Part shown: positions 43,048 through 51,018 of the stretch, piece by piece | Position numbering within the stretch: the first letter of the stretch is position 1 | How the letters are laid out: every line of letters starts with the position of its first letter | Source: Alphaproteobacteria bacterium | GTDB taxonomy: Bacteria > Pseudomonadota > Alphaproteobacteria > Bin95 | Assembly (NCBI GenBank): GCA_020638555.1 | Contig: JACKII010000001.1 | Span: 868,001 to 932,000 of the forward strand | Direction: 5' to 3' | DNA: 64,000 nt | The notes under the pieces: generated by a model | Databases searched by the model: none | Told to the model about the DNA's origin: nothing | What the model saw: only the letters and a program-made list of their open reading frames with translations | Made by a program: the position numbers and the translations under genes

Positions 43048-44061
43048 TCAGGCGGTGGCGCGGCGCGCATCCAGCGCACCGGAAACCAGGTGGCAGGCCG
43101 CCGCGTGGTCCGGCGCCTCGGCGCTGGTCAACAGCGGCGCGTGGATCTTGCAGAGCGCCTGCGCGTGCGGGCAGCGGGTGTGAAAGCGACAGCCCGACGG
43201 CGGGTTGATCGGGTTCGGCGGGTCGCCGCTGACCGGCGCTTCCTTGCGCCGGTTGTCCGGGTCCATGGACGGCTGGGCGCTGAGCAGCGCCCGCGTATAG
43301 GGGTGCTGGGGGTGGTCGTAGACGCTGTGAACGTCGCCGATCTCCACCACCTCGCCCAGATACATCACCAGCACCCGGTCGGAAATGTAGCGCACCACGT
43401 TCAGGTCGTGGCTGATGAAGATATAGGTCAGGTTGAATTCCGCCTTCAGATCGGTCAGCAGGTTCAACACCTGGGCTTCGACCGACTTGTCGAGGGCGGA
43501 GACCGCCTCGTCCAGGATCAGGAGTTGCGGCTGCATGGCCAGGGCGCGGGCAATGTTCACCCGCTGGCGCTGGCCGCCGGACAGTTCGTGCGGGTAGCGA
43601 TGCAGGAACAGTTGCGGGTCGAGGCCGACCTTGGCCATCAGGTCGACCGCCCGCTCCATCGCCTCGCGCCGCGGCACGCCGGCCGAGACCGGGCCGAAGG
43701 CGATGCTTTCCTCGATCGGCAGGCGCGGGTTCAGCGAGGCATAGCTGTCCTGGAACACCATCTGCACCCGCGCGCGCATGTCGCGTACGGAAATACCGTC
43801 GGAAGCGCCGATTTTCTCACCGTCGAGGATGATTTCGCCGTCATCGTGGGTGATGAGCTGGATCAGCAGCCGCGCCATGGTGGACTTGCCGCAGCCGGAT
43901 TCCCCGACCACGCCCAGGGTTTCGCCCGCATGGACGGTAAAGCTGACCCCGTCCACGGCGCGCACATAGGCGCTGGGCCGCCAGGGCAGCACGCCGGAGC
44001 CGATGGGGAAGTATTTTCGCAGTCCCGTGACCGAGAGCATGGATTTGGCAGGGGTTGGCAT
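43048..44061 (-). CDS. Peptide-type ABC transporter ATPase, DppF/OppF-like
   Basis: A 337-residue ATP-binding subunit: Walker A GESGCGKST, signature ELSGGQRQRVNIARALA, Walker B LLILDEAVSALD, and the C-terminal CRFHTRCPHAQALCKIH cluster motif. It opens with LSVTGLRKYFPIGSGVL, typical of DppF. Its stop codon touches the alternative start of the DppD-like gene (TGATG), and both share one transcription unit on the minus strand. The two ATPases are separated from the permeases by the amidase and a repeat region. Confidence 0.93.
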   Translation of the reverse strand: MPTPAKSMLSVTGLRKYFPIGSGVLPWRPSAYVRAVDGVSFTVHAGETLGVVGESGCGKSTMARLLIQLITHDDGEIILDGEKIGASDGISVRDMRARVQMVFQDSYASLNPRLPIEESIAFGPVSAGVPRREAMERAVDLMAKVGLDPQLFLHRYPHELSGGQRQRVNIARALAMQPQLLILDEAVSALDKSVEAQVLNLLTDLKAEFNLTYIFISHDLNVVRYISDRVLVMYLGEVVEIGDVHSVYDHPQHPYTRALLSAQPSMDPDNRRKEAPVSGDPPNPINPPSGCRFHTRCPHAQALCKIHAPLLTSAEAPDHAAACHLVSGALDARRATA

Positions 44062-44149
44062 GGGGCCGTCCTTTGTTCGCGAGGGCGGGTGGATGGGGAG
44101 GGCGGGCCAGCCGGGGCGAGACCCCGCGGCCGGGTCGTGACGGGGTGGC

Positions 44150-45460
44150 TCACTGCATCAGCGTCGGCAGGAACAGGGTGATGTCCGGGATGAAGATCAG
44201 CAGCAGCAGCGTCACCACGTCCACCGCCAGAAACGGCATGACGCCGGCAAACACCTCTTCCAGCTTCAGGGGAATGGGCGAGGCGCTGCGCACCACATAG
44301 ACGTTCAGGCCGACCGGCGGCGTCATCAGCGACATCTCCGCCAGCTTGATCGAGATGACGCCGAGCCAGATTGGGTCGAAGCCGGCGCCGGTCAGGATCG
44401 GGAACATCACCGGCAGCGTGATCACCATGATCGCGATCGGGTCGATCAGCATGCCGAGCACCAGGTAGATCAGCGCGAACGCGAACAGATAGGCGTATTT
44501 GTTCAGGTCCAGCGCCAGCAGGCCGTCGGTGATCTCGGTGACAAGGCCGGTATAGGTCAGGTAGCGGGCGAAGATGATGCCGCCGATGACGATGATGAAG
44601 ATGACGGAGGTGGTGACGCCCGCGTCCTTCAGCGTCGCGACGGTGGTGCCGCGGTCGAGCCGCCGCTTGCCGAGCACGATCAGGAAGGCGCCGAACGCAC
44701 CGACGGCGCCGGCATAGGTGGGCACGAAAAAGCCCGCATATATGCCGCCGATCACCAGCGTGAACAGCAGCGCCACGCCCCAGACGCCGGAGAGCGACTG
44801 CACCTTCTGGCGCAGCGAGATCGCTTCCGTCGCCCGCGGCGCCATTTCCGGCCGGACGCGGGCAATGCCATAGATCGCCCCCATATACATCGCGCCGGAC
44901 AGCAGGCCCGGCAGCAGGCCGGCCATCAGCAGGAAGGCGATCGATTGCTCGGTCAGGATGGCATAGATCACCATCAAAATGCTGGGCGGGATCAGCGAGG
45001 CCAGCGTGCCGGAGGCGGCGATGCAGCCGGCGCTCAGGCGCTTGTCATAGCCGAAGGCCGTCATCTGCGGCAGCGCCATGCGGGTGAACACCGCGGCGTT
45101 GACCACGGTCGAGCCGCTGGCCGCGCCGAAGGCGGCCGAGGCGAGCGTCGTCGCCATGGCGAGCCCGCCCGGCAGACGCCCCAGCCAGTTGTAGGCCGCA
45201 CGATAGAGGTCGGCGGTCAGCCCGGCCTGGGTCGCCAGCGACCCCATCAGGATAAAGAGCGGGATCACCGCCAGCGTGAACGAGTTGGTGGTGCTGAAGG
45301 GGATGGTGGCCATCTGGGCGATGGCGGCGTCGAAGCCGATCACCAGCAGGGTGCCGAGCACGCCGCAAAGGCCGAGGGCGACGCCGATATGGACGCCGAA
45401 GCCCAGCATGACGAGGAGGGCGGCGCCGACAATGGCGCCGCTGGTCATGGTATCGATCAT
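44150..45460 (-). CDS. TRAP transporter large permease DctM, system A
   Basis: A 436-residue membrane protein of 12 or so helices. DctM landmarks are AVIPLFILMGSLATQAGL, FGAASGSTVVNAAVF, GCIAASGTLASLIPPS, VLGMLIDPIAIMVITLPVMFPI and EMSLMTPPVGLNVYVV. The start at 45460 lies 4 bases after the DctQ stop. It forms the main transport channel, working with the DctQ and DctP of the same operon; the three are transcribed away from the shared regulatory region at 47172-47535. Confidence 0.95.
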   Translation of the reverse strand: MIDTMTSGAIVGAALLVMLGFGVHIGVALGLCGVLGTLLVIGFDAAIAQMATIPFSTTNSFTLAVIPLFILMGSLATQAGLTADLYRAAYNWLGRLPGGLAMATTLASAAFGAASGSTVVNAAVFTRMALPQMTAFGYDKRLSAGCIAASGTLASLIPPSILMVIYAILTEQSIAFLLMAGLLPGLLSGAMYMGAIYGIARVRPEMAPRATEAISLRQKVQSLSGVWGVALLFTLVIGGIYAGFFVPTYAGAVGAFGAFLIVLGKRRLDRGTTVATLKDAGVTTSVIFIIVIGGIIFARYLTYTGLVTEITDGLLALDLNKYAYLFAFALIYLVLGMLIDPIAIMVITLPVMFPILTGAGFDPIWLGVISIKLAEMSLMTPPVGLNVYVVRSASPIPLKLEEVFAGVMPFLAVDVVTLLLLIFIPDITLFLPTLMQ

Positions 45461-45464
45461 GGCG

Positions 45465-46034
45465 TCACCGCGCGTCCGGTTCGATGAGGGAGACGGCGGA
45501 GCCGATTTCCCGTTGCAGCAACTCTTCGGCCGAAACCGCCGCGCTGCCGTCGGACAGGCGCCGGACATCGGCGATCAGGTCCGCGACCAGTTGCAGGATC
45601 ATCAGGCCGGTGCCGAAGGCCAGCATCAGCCGTGCGGGCCAGAGCGGGAAGCGGATCAGGCCGAAGGTGGATTCGCCGATATCCAGGCTGAACTGCGCCT
45701 CCAGCACCGCCTGCCACAGCAGCAGGGAAAAGAAGGCGATGGCCATGAGGTCCGCGAACACGTCCATGGCCGCCTGCCCCCGCGGGCCGACGCGGGTGTA
45801 GAACAGCTCCACGCGGATATGGTTGCGGCGGATCTGCGAATAGGCGAGCGCGCCGAAGACGATCACCACCATGGTGCTTTCGGTCAGTTCCAGCGCGCCG
45901 GGGACGGGATGCGCCAGCAACTGGGTCCCGACGACGTCGGCGGTGCCGAGCACGGTCGAGAGCACCATGCCGATCGAGCCGATCATCAGGACGAGGAGCG
46001 CGACCCGCTCCAGCGATTTTGCAAAGACGCTCAT
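45465..46034 (-). CDS. TRAP transporter small permease DctQ, system A
   Basis: A 189-residue protein with four helices. Family blocks are ELTESTMVVIVFGALAYSQIRRNHIRVELF and WPARLMLAFGTGLMILQLVADLI. The start was set at the ATG 46034; a GTG at 46043 is possible. It sits between the receptor (114 bases upstream) and DctM (4 bases). Confidence 0.92.
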   Translation of the reverse strand: MSVFAKSLERVALLVLMIGSIGMVLSTVLGTADVVGTQLLAHPVPGALELTESTMVVIVFGALAYSQIRRNHIRVELFYTRVGPRGQAAMDVFADLMAIAFFSLLLWQAVLEAQFSLDIGESTFGLIRFPLWPARLMLAFGTGLMILQLVADLIADVRRLSDGSAAVSAEELLQREIGSAVSLIEPDAR

Positions 46035-46148
46035 GGCAGCCACCGTTCGCCGGTCAGGCCCGGCGTGCGCGGAAGGGGAACCGGAGCCGGCCGGCCCGTT
46101 TGGGCTTGGTGGCCGGCTCCGATGGGGGGCAACGGTTGCAAGAGGGCG

Positions 46149-47171
46149 TTACTGGGTCCACTCGCGCCAGGCCTTGGCGACGGCGGCGGCCTGTTCGCCA
46201 TAGCCCCGTTCTTTCAGGTCCGCTTCCCAGGCGGCCAGCAGGTCCGGCGCCGCCGCCTTCCACTTCGCCAGTTCCGCGGGCGGGAACGCCTGGAACGCGC
46301 CGCCGGCGGCCTCGATGGCGGCCTTCGACGCCGCGTCGCCGGCAACCACCCAGTCGAGATAGTCCTGCTGGCTCTTGGCCGCCTGGTCGGTGAAGATCTC
46401 CTGAATGTCCGGCGGCAGCCGCTTCCAGGTGCGCTCGCCGATGATGATCATGTGGCCGGTGATGGTCATGATCGGGCCGCAATTGGTCTTGCCGACCTCG
46501 AACAGGCGCAGGCTCTCGATATTGCCAGTGTTCAGGAACGAATAGTCGATGGTGCCGCGTTGCAGCGCCTCATAGACCTCGACCGGGCTGACCGTGACCG
46601 GAACCGCGCCGATGGCATTGTGCAGTTTCGGCACGTCGGCCCCGAAGCTGCGCAGCTTCTTGCCCTTCAGGCTGGCGACCGTGGTGCAATCGGGCGAGGG
46701 GCCGGTCAGGTAATAGGAGCCGAGCGGCTGCTCGAACAGATAGTGCACGCGCATCTTGTCCGTCTCGTCCTTGAAGACCGGGAACTGCGCGTAGGATTTC
46801 TTCAGCACGTCGATGGCCTGGACCGGATCGTTGAAGACGAACGGGATCTGGAACGCCTTCCAGAACAGCAACTGGTCCGGGTAGTAGCCGGGCGGGATCG
46901 CCGCCATGTCGACCGCGCCGCGGCCGGCGAGCAGGCCCAGTTCGTTGCCCTTGCCGAGGCCGCCGGCGAAGGTGATGTCGATCTTGACCCGGCCGCCGGT
47001 CCGTTCCTCGATCTTGGCGGCGAAGTCCTTTTCCGCCTGAACGAACGGGCTGTTGGGCAGATAATGCCCCCAGCGCAGTTTGAACTCCTGCGCACTGGCG
47101 GTCGTCGTCACCGCCACCGCGGACGCCGCGATCAGAGCGGACCCCAAAATTCCCTTCAACGCCGATATCAT
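46149..47171 (-). CDS. TRAP solute receptor DctP, system A
   Basis: A 340-residue periplasmic receptor. It has a signal peptide ending ASAQ, then FKLRWGHYLPNSPFVQAEKDFAAKIEERTGGRVKI and the DctP hinge region around LKGKKLRSFGADVPKLHNAIGAVPV. The carboxylate-binding Arg of the family is in KLRSFG. The ligand is likely a monocarboxylate or aromatic or hydroxy acid; no more precise assignment is possible. It is the first gene of the operon. Confidence 0.93.
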   Translation of the reverse strand: MISALKGILGSALIAASAVAVTTTASAQEFKLRWGHYLPNSPFVQAEKDFAAKIEERTGGRVKIDITFAGGLGKGNELGLLAGRGAVDMAAIPPGYYPDQLLFWKAFQIPFVFNDPVQAIDVLKKSYAQFPVFKDETDKMRVHYLFEQPLGSYYLTGPSPDCTTVASLKGKKLRSFGADVPKLHNAIGAVPVTVSPVEVYEALQRGTIDYSFLNTGNIESLRLFEVGKTNCGPIMTITGHMIIIGERTWKRLPPDIQEIFTDQAAKSQQDYLDWVVAGDAASKAAIEAAGGAFQAFPPAELAKWKAAAPDLLAAWEADLKERGYGEQAAAVAKAWREWTQ

Positions 47172-47535
47172 TGTGTGCTCCTGGACTGTCGGACCGTGCG
47201 GCTCGTGAACGTGCGTTGTGCGGTTGCGAAAATGAACGCCTCAGAGCCTTCCAAAGCCCAACAAAGCAAGAAGTATGCCAATCGTGGAATATTGTGCGTT
47301 GCAATAATGGGTGGTGGCGGGCCGGCGGTCCGGCGCCAAAAATTTGGGCGGAGGCCGTGCCCGTTCGCTGGGCAGGGCCGGCCTGACGCATGGGCGCCGG
47401 CGGAAAGTTTCCCATTGCACAGGTTGTCGCGCCCGCGCACAGTAAACGCAACTTGTCGGGATGATTGTCCGTTCCGTGCAAGACAATTGCGAACTGGCGC
47501 CGACCGAGCGCTGGCCGAAACCCTTGGAGGAAACA
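47172..47535. promoter_or_regulatory. Divergent regulatory region for two TRAP operons
   Basis: A 364-base gap between back-to-back receptor genes. A short inverted repeat, TATTG (47290-47294) and CAATA (47302-47306) around TGCGTTG, lies in a lower-GC patch and could be a GntR- or LysR-type operator. A GGAGG ribosome site at 47526-47530 serves the plus-strand gene. No regulator gene is adjacent. Confidence 0.45.
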
Positions 47536-48657
47536 ATGCCCCTGTCTTTGAAGGGCCGGTTGCTGTGCGCCGGCTTGGCGACCCTTGCGGTCGCCTGGTC
47601 CGGTTCCGCGACCGCGGTAACAAAACTGACCTATGGCAGCTACCTGCCGGCCACCCATGTGATTCACGAGAAAGGCCTGCTGCCCTTCTTCAAGCGGGTA
47701 GAACAGGACACCAACGGCTCCCTGACCTGGGAATTGTTCTCCGGCGGCGCCATGGGCGGCCCGAAAGAGGCGTTGCAGACGATCGAGGACGATGTCGTCG
47801 ATAGCGCCATCATCGTCGACGTCTATATCAAGCGCGATGTGCCGGTGTCGGTCACCATCGCCGATGTCGGCCTGCTGGTGGACGATCCGCTGGTCTTCGC
47901 CGCGGCCACGAACGAGGCTTATCTGATCGACTGCCCGCAATGCGCGGCGGAGACGAAGAAGCACAACAAGATTGCGCTCTCGCGCAATTCGACCGGCATC
48001 TACAACATCATGTGCACCAGCCCGATCCACACGCTGGAAGGGTTGCATGGCGTAAAGGTGCGCTCGGCCGGGCGGCACGGCGTGCTGATGAAGGAGCTGG
48101 GTGCGACGCCCGTCGGCATCACCACCGCCGAAATGTACGAGGCGCTGCAACGCGGCCAGGCGGATTGCACCACCGGGTCGACCGCGTGGCTGAACGCCTA
48201 TGGCCTGAAGGACGTGATCAAGGCGGTGATCGACTATCCCATCGGCGCCTATATCGGCGGCGAGGGCATGAACATGAACGCCGACCGCTGGAACTCGCTC
48301 ACCGACGCGGAGCGCATGGCGATCCGCAAGAACCTGCCGAAACTGGTCAGCGACACGGTGTTCGCCTACATGGCCGAGGGCGACCTCGCGCGCGAGGAAG
48401 CGATCAAGAACAACGGCCTGCAGGTTCTGGAAGCGGACGAACCGCTGAAGAACGCCATCGACAAATTCCGCCAGGGCGAGGTCCAGGTGTCCATCGACAA
48501 GGCCCGCGAGGCGGGGGTGAAGGACCCGGAACGGATCCTGAATCACTTCATGGCCAGCGTCGAGAAATGGCGCAAGATCGTGGCCGATATCGGCCGCGAC
48601 AAGGAGAAATACGAGGAAGCGCTCTGGCGCGAGATTTTCTCCAAGGCCACCCCGTAA
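47536..48657 (+). CDS. TRAP solute receptor DctP, system B
   Basis: A 373-residue periplasmic receptor. It has a signal peptide ending GSATA and then VTKLTYGSYLPATHVIHEKGLLPFFKRVEQDTNGSLTWELFSGGAMGG, the start of a DctP family member. The conserved LEGLHGVKVRSAGRHGVLMKELGATPV corresponds to the ligand-side Arg region, and LQRGQADCTTG follows. It is longer than the system A receptor and clearly not its recent duplicate. Starts after GGAGG and ATG at 47536. Ligand unknown. Confidence 0.93.
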   Translation: MPLSLKGRLLCAGLATLAVAWSGSATAVTKLTYGSYLPATHVIHEKGLLPFFKRVEQDTNGSLTWELFSGGAMGGPKEALQTIEDDVVDSAIIVDVYIKRDVPVSVTIADVGLLVDDPLVFAAATNEAYLIDCPQCAAETKKHNKIALSRNSTGIYNIMCTSPIHTLEGLHGVKVRSAGRHGVLMKELGATPVGITTAEMYEALQRGQADCTTGSTAWLNAYGLKDVIKAVIDYPIGAYIGGEGMNMNADRWNSLTDAERMAIRKNLPKLVSDTVFAYMAEGDLAREEAIKNNGLQVLEADEPLKNAIDKFRQGEVQVSIDKAREAGVKDPERILNHFMASVEKWRKIVADIGRDKEKYEEALWREIFSKATP

Positions 48658-48776
48658 AACCGCCCGGCGATCCCGGCGGTTGCACCGCCGGGTGACGCGG
48701 CGGCGTCCCGGCGCCCGGTCTGCGGCGTGCCCGGACGCGCGGCCGGATGGCGGCTACTGCCCAGCGGAAGGCTCCG

Positions 48777-49325
48777 ATGAAAAGCTTTGAACGGTTCTTC
48801 AACCGGCTGTCGAACTACAGCGCGTTCATTGCCGGCGCGGCCATGTTCGTGATGATGGTTCAGATCTCGCTCGACGTGGCGTTGAAATACATTTTCAGCT
48901 ACCCGATCCCGGCGACGCTGGAGACGGTGTCGAGCTATTACATGGTGGCGCTGATCTTCCTGCCGCTCGGCATCGTCACCCGCGATCACGAGCATATCAG
49001 CGTCGAACTGTTCACCCAGGGGCTGAGCCCGCGCTGGCTGGCGCTGGTGAACGGCGTCGCGGGGATTCTGGCCATGGCCTATATCGGCGTGATGACCTTC
49101 CGTTGCGCCGAGGAAGCCTGGGAGAAGATGCTGATCGGCGAGTCCTGGGAAACCGCGATCTGGGACATGCAGGTGTGGCCATCGCGCTGGTTCATCCCGA
49201 TCGGCGTCGGCCTGATGTTCGTCTATCTCCTGATCCACGTCATCGACAATTTCTCGTTCTTCGTCCGCGGCCACCGCATCATGACCAGCGGCGAAAGCCA
49301 GCATGGCCTCGACCTCGATCTCTAA
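48777..49325 (+). CDS. TRAP transporter small permease DctQ, system B
   Basis: A 182-residue protein with four helices, including MFVMMVQISLDVALKYIFSYPIP, ETVSSYYMVALIFLPLG and the terminal WFIPIGVGLMFVYLLIHVID. The start is at 48777 behind CGGAAGG. It follows the receptor by 119 bases and precedes DctM by 59. Confidence 0.92.
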   Translation: MKSFERFFNRLSNYSAFIAGAAMFVMMVQISLDVALKYIFSYPIPATLETVSSYYMVALIFLPLGIVTRDHEHISVELFTQGLSPRWLALVNGVAGILAMAYIGVMTFRCAEEAWEKMLIGESWETAIWDMQVWPSRWFIPIGVGLMFVYLLIHVIDNFSFFVRGHRIMTSGESQHGLDLDL

Positions 49326-49384
49326 CTGTGCGGGTGCGGGCGGCTGGACGCCGCCGGCACTGGCACCCGCGCAGGAGCCGGAAC

Positions 49385-50695
49385 ATGGATAGTCTCACCA
49401 TCGGGTTTTGCGGCATCGGCCTCGTGCTGGTTCTGCTGGCGCTTCGGGTGCCCATCGCCGTGGCGCTCGCCACGGTTTCGATCGGCGGCATCTGGATTTT
49501 GCGCGGGCAGGGTGCGGCGCTCGGCACGCTCGGCAGCCTGCCCTACGACTTTGCCTCCAACTTCACCCTGTCGGCGGTGCCGATGTTCCTGCTGATGGGC
49601 GCGGCCGCCTATCACACCGGCCTGACCGGCTCGCTCTACGACGCCGCCCGGCTGTGGCTGAACCGGCTGCCGGGCGGGCTGGCGGTCGCCTCGAACTTCG
49701 CGTCGGCCGGGTTCGCGGCGGCGTCGGGCTCCAGCGTCGCGACGGCGGCGGCCATGGGCCGGCTCGCCATTCCGGAAATGCTGAAGGCCGGCTATGACAA
49801 GTCGCTGGCGACCGGCACCATCGCCGCCTCCGGCACGCTGGGCGCGCTGATCCCGCCCTCGATCGCCTTCGTCATCTATGGCTGGTTCACGGAGCAGCCG
49901 GTCGGCACCCTGCTGATGGCGGGCTTCCTGCCGGGCGTGCTGACCGCTGTCATCTATGCGAGCATGATTATCTGGCGTTGCGCCCTGAACCCGAAACTGG
50001 CGCCGCCCATTCGCCAGCATGTGCCCATGAGCGCGAAGCTCGCGGCCCTGAAAGAGGTCTGGCCGCTGCCCCTGCTGGTGCTCTGCGTCATGGGCAGCAT
50101 TTATGGCGGCGTCGCCACGCCGACCGAGGCGGGCGCGCTCGGCGCCTTTTTCGCGCTGATCATCGGTGCGGTGAAGAAGCAATTGAACCGCGAGACCTTC
50201 GTCCGCTCGTTCGTGGAGGCGTTGCGCACGGTCTCGGCGGTGTTCCTGGTCGCCATCGGCGCGATCCTGCTGACCCGCTTCCTGGCCATGGCCGGGGTGC
50301 CGCGGTTCATGGCCGAGATCGTGCAGCAATTCGATGCCGACGCGCTCACCGTGATCCTGGCGATGACGGTGATCTATCTCATCCTGGGCATGTTCCTGGA
50401 CCCGCTGGGCCTGATGCTGCTGACGCTGCCGATCTTCCTGCCCGCCTTCAAGGTTCTGCACATCGACCTGATCTGGATCGGCGTGCTGGTGGTGAAGCTG
50501 ATCGAGATCGGCCTGCTGACGCCACCGGTCGGGCTGAACGCCTATGTGGTGAAAGGCGTGGTCGGCGATGCGGTGCCGCTGACGACGATTTTCCGCGGCC
50601 TCGTCTGGTTCCTGGTCTGCGAGGCGGTCATCATGACCTTGCTGATCGCGTTCCCGGAAATCTCGCTCTGGCTGCCGGCTGTGCTGTCCGGCTAG
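49385..50695 (+). CDS. TRAP transporter large permease DctM, system B
   Basis: A 436-residue membrane protein. Landmarks are SAVPMFLLMGAAAYHTGLTG, FAAASGSSVATAAAMG, GTIAASGTLGALIPPSIAF, LILGMFLDPLGLMLLTLPIFLPA and EIGLLTPPVGLNAYVVKGV. It has the same length as the system A DctM, but only family-level likeness. The first in-frame start near the DctQ end was chosen. It ends the operon. Confidence 0.95.
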   Translation: MDSLTIGFCGIGLVLVLLALRVPIAVALATVSIGGIWILRGQGAALGTLGSLPYDFASNFTLSAVPMFLLMGAAAYHTGLTGSLYDAARLWLNRLPGGLAVASNFASAGFAAASGSSVATAAAMGRLAIPEMLKAGYDKSLATGTIAASGTLGALIPPSIAFVIYGWFTEQPVGTLLMAGFLPGVLTAVIYASMIIWRCALNPKLAPPIRQHVPMSAKLAALKEVWPLPLLVLCVMGSIYGGVATPTEAGALGAFFALIIGAVKKQLNRETFVRSFVEALRTVSAVFLVAIGAILLTRFLAMAGVPRFMAEIVQQFDADALTVILAMTVIYLILGMFLDPLGLMLLTLPIFLPAFKVLHIDLIWIGVLVVKLIEIGLLTPPVGLNAYVVKGVVGDAVPLTTIFRGLVWFLVCEAVIMTLLIAFPEISLWLPAVLSG

Positions 50696-51018
50696 GCCGG
50701 GCGCCGGTCCGGGCCTGCACACGCGATTGTGAGTGCGCTCGTTCGTCGACTGGCAGCGCGCGGCCGCGGAGGCGGGCCTGGCGGTGCTCGACCTGGTGCG
50801 CACCGACTCTGCCGCCGTCCTGCGCTCGCCGGAAAACGACGTGCTGGTTCTGGGGAGGTCGGAGGCGGCCTGACCGCGCCCGCACGGCTTTGTTCCGGCG
50901 CCGATGGCGCGCTGGAATAACCGGTTCAGGTGGCGCGGGGTCCGCGATAGAATGGCCGGCCGTGCGCGCGCCTGTCGGCGTGGGCCCGGTCGAACCCGCC
51001 CCGAAACAGGATGGTCCC
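50696..51018 (+). other. 323-base gap with a 46-codon open frame
   Basis: Reading from the GTG at 50733, directly after an in-frame stop, a frame of 46 codons to the stop at 50871-50873 encodes VRSFVDWQRAAAEAGLAVLD ... VLVLGRSEAA. Its codon use looks like real coding sequence, so it may be the tail of a lost gene. I do not recognise it. The rest up to the condensation protein has no gene. Confidence 0.4.
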
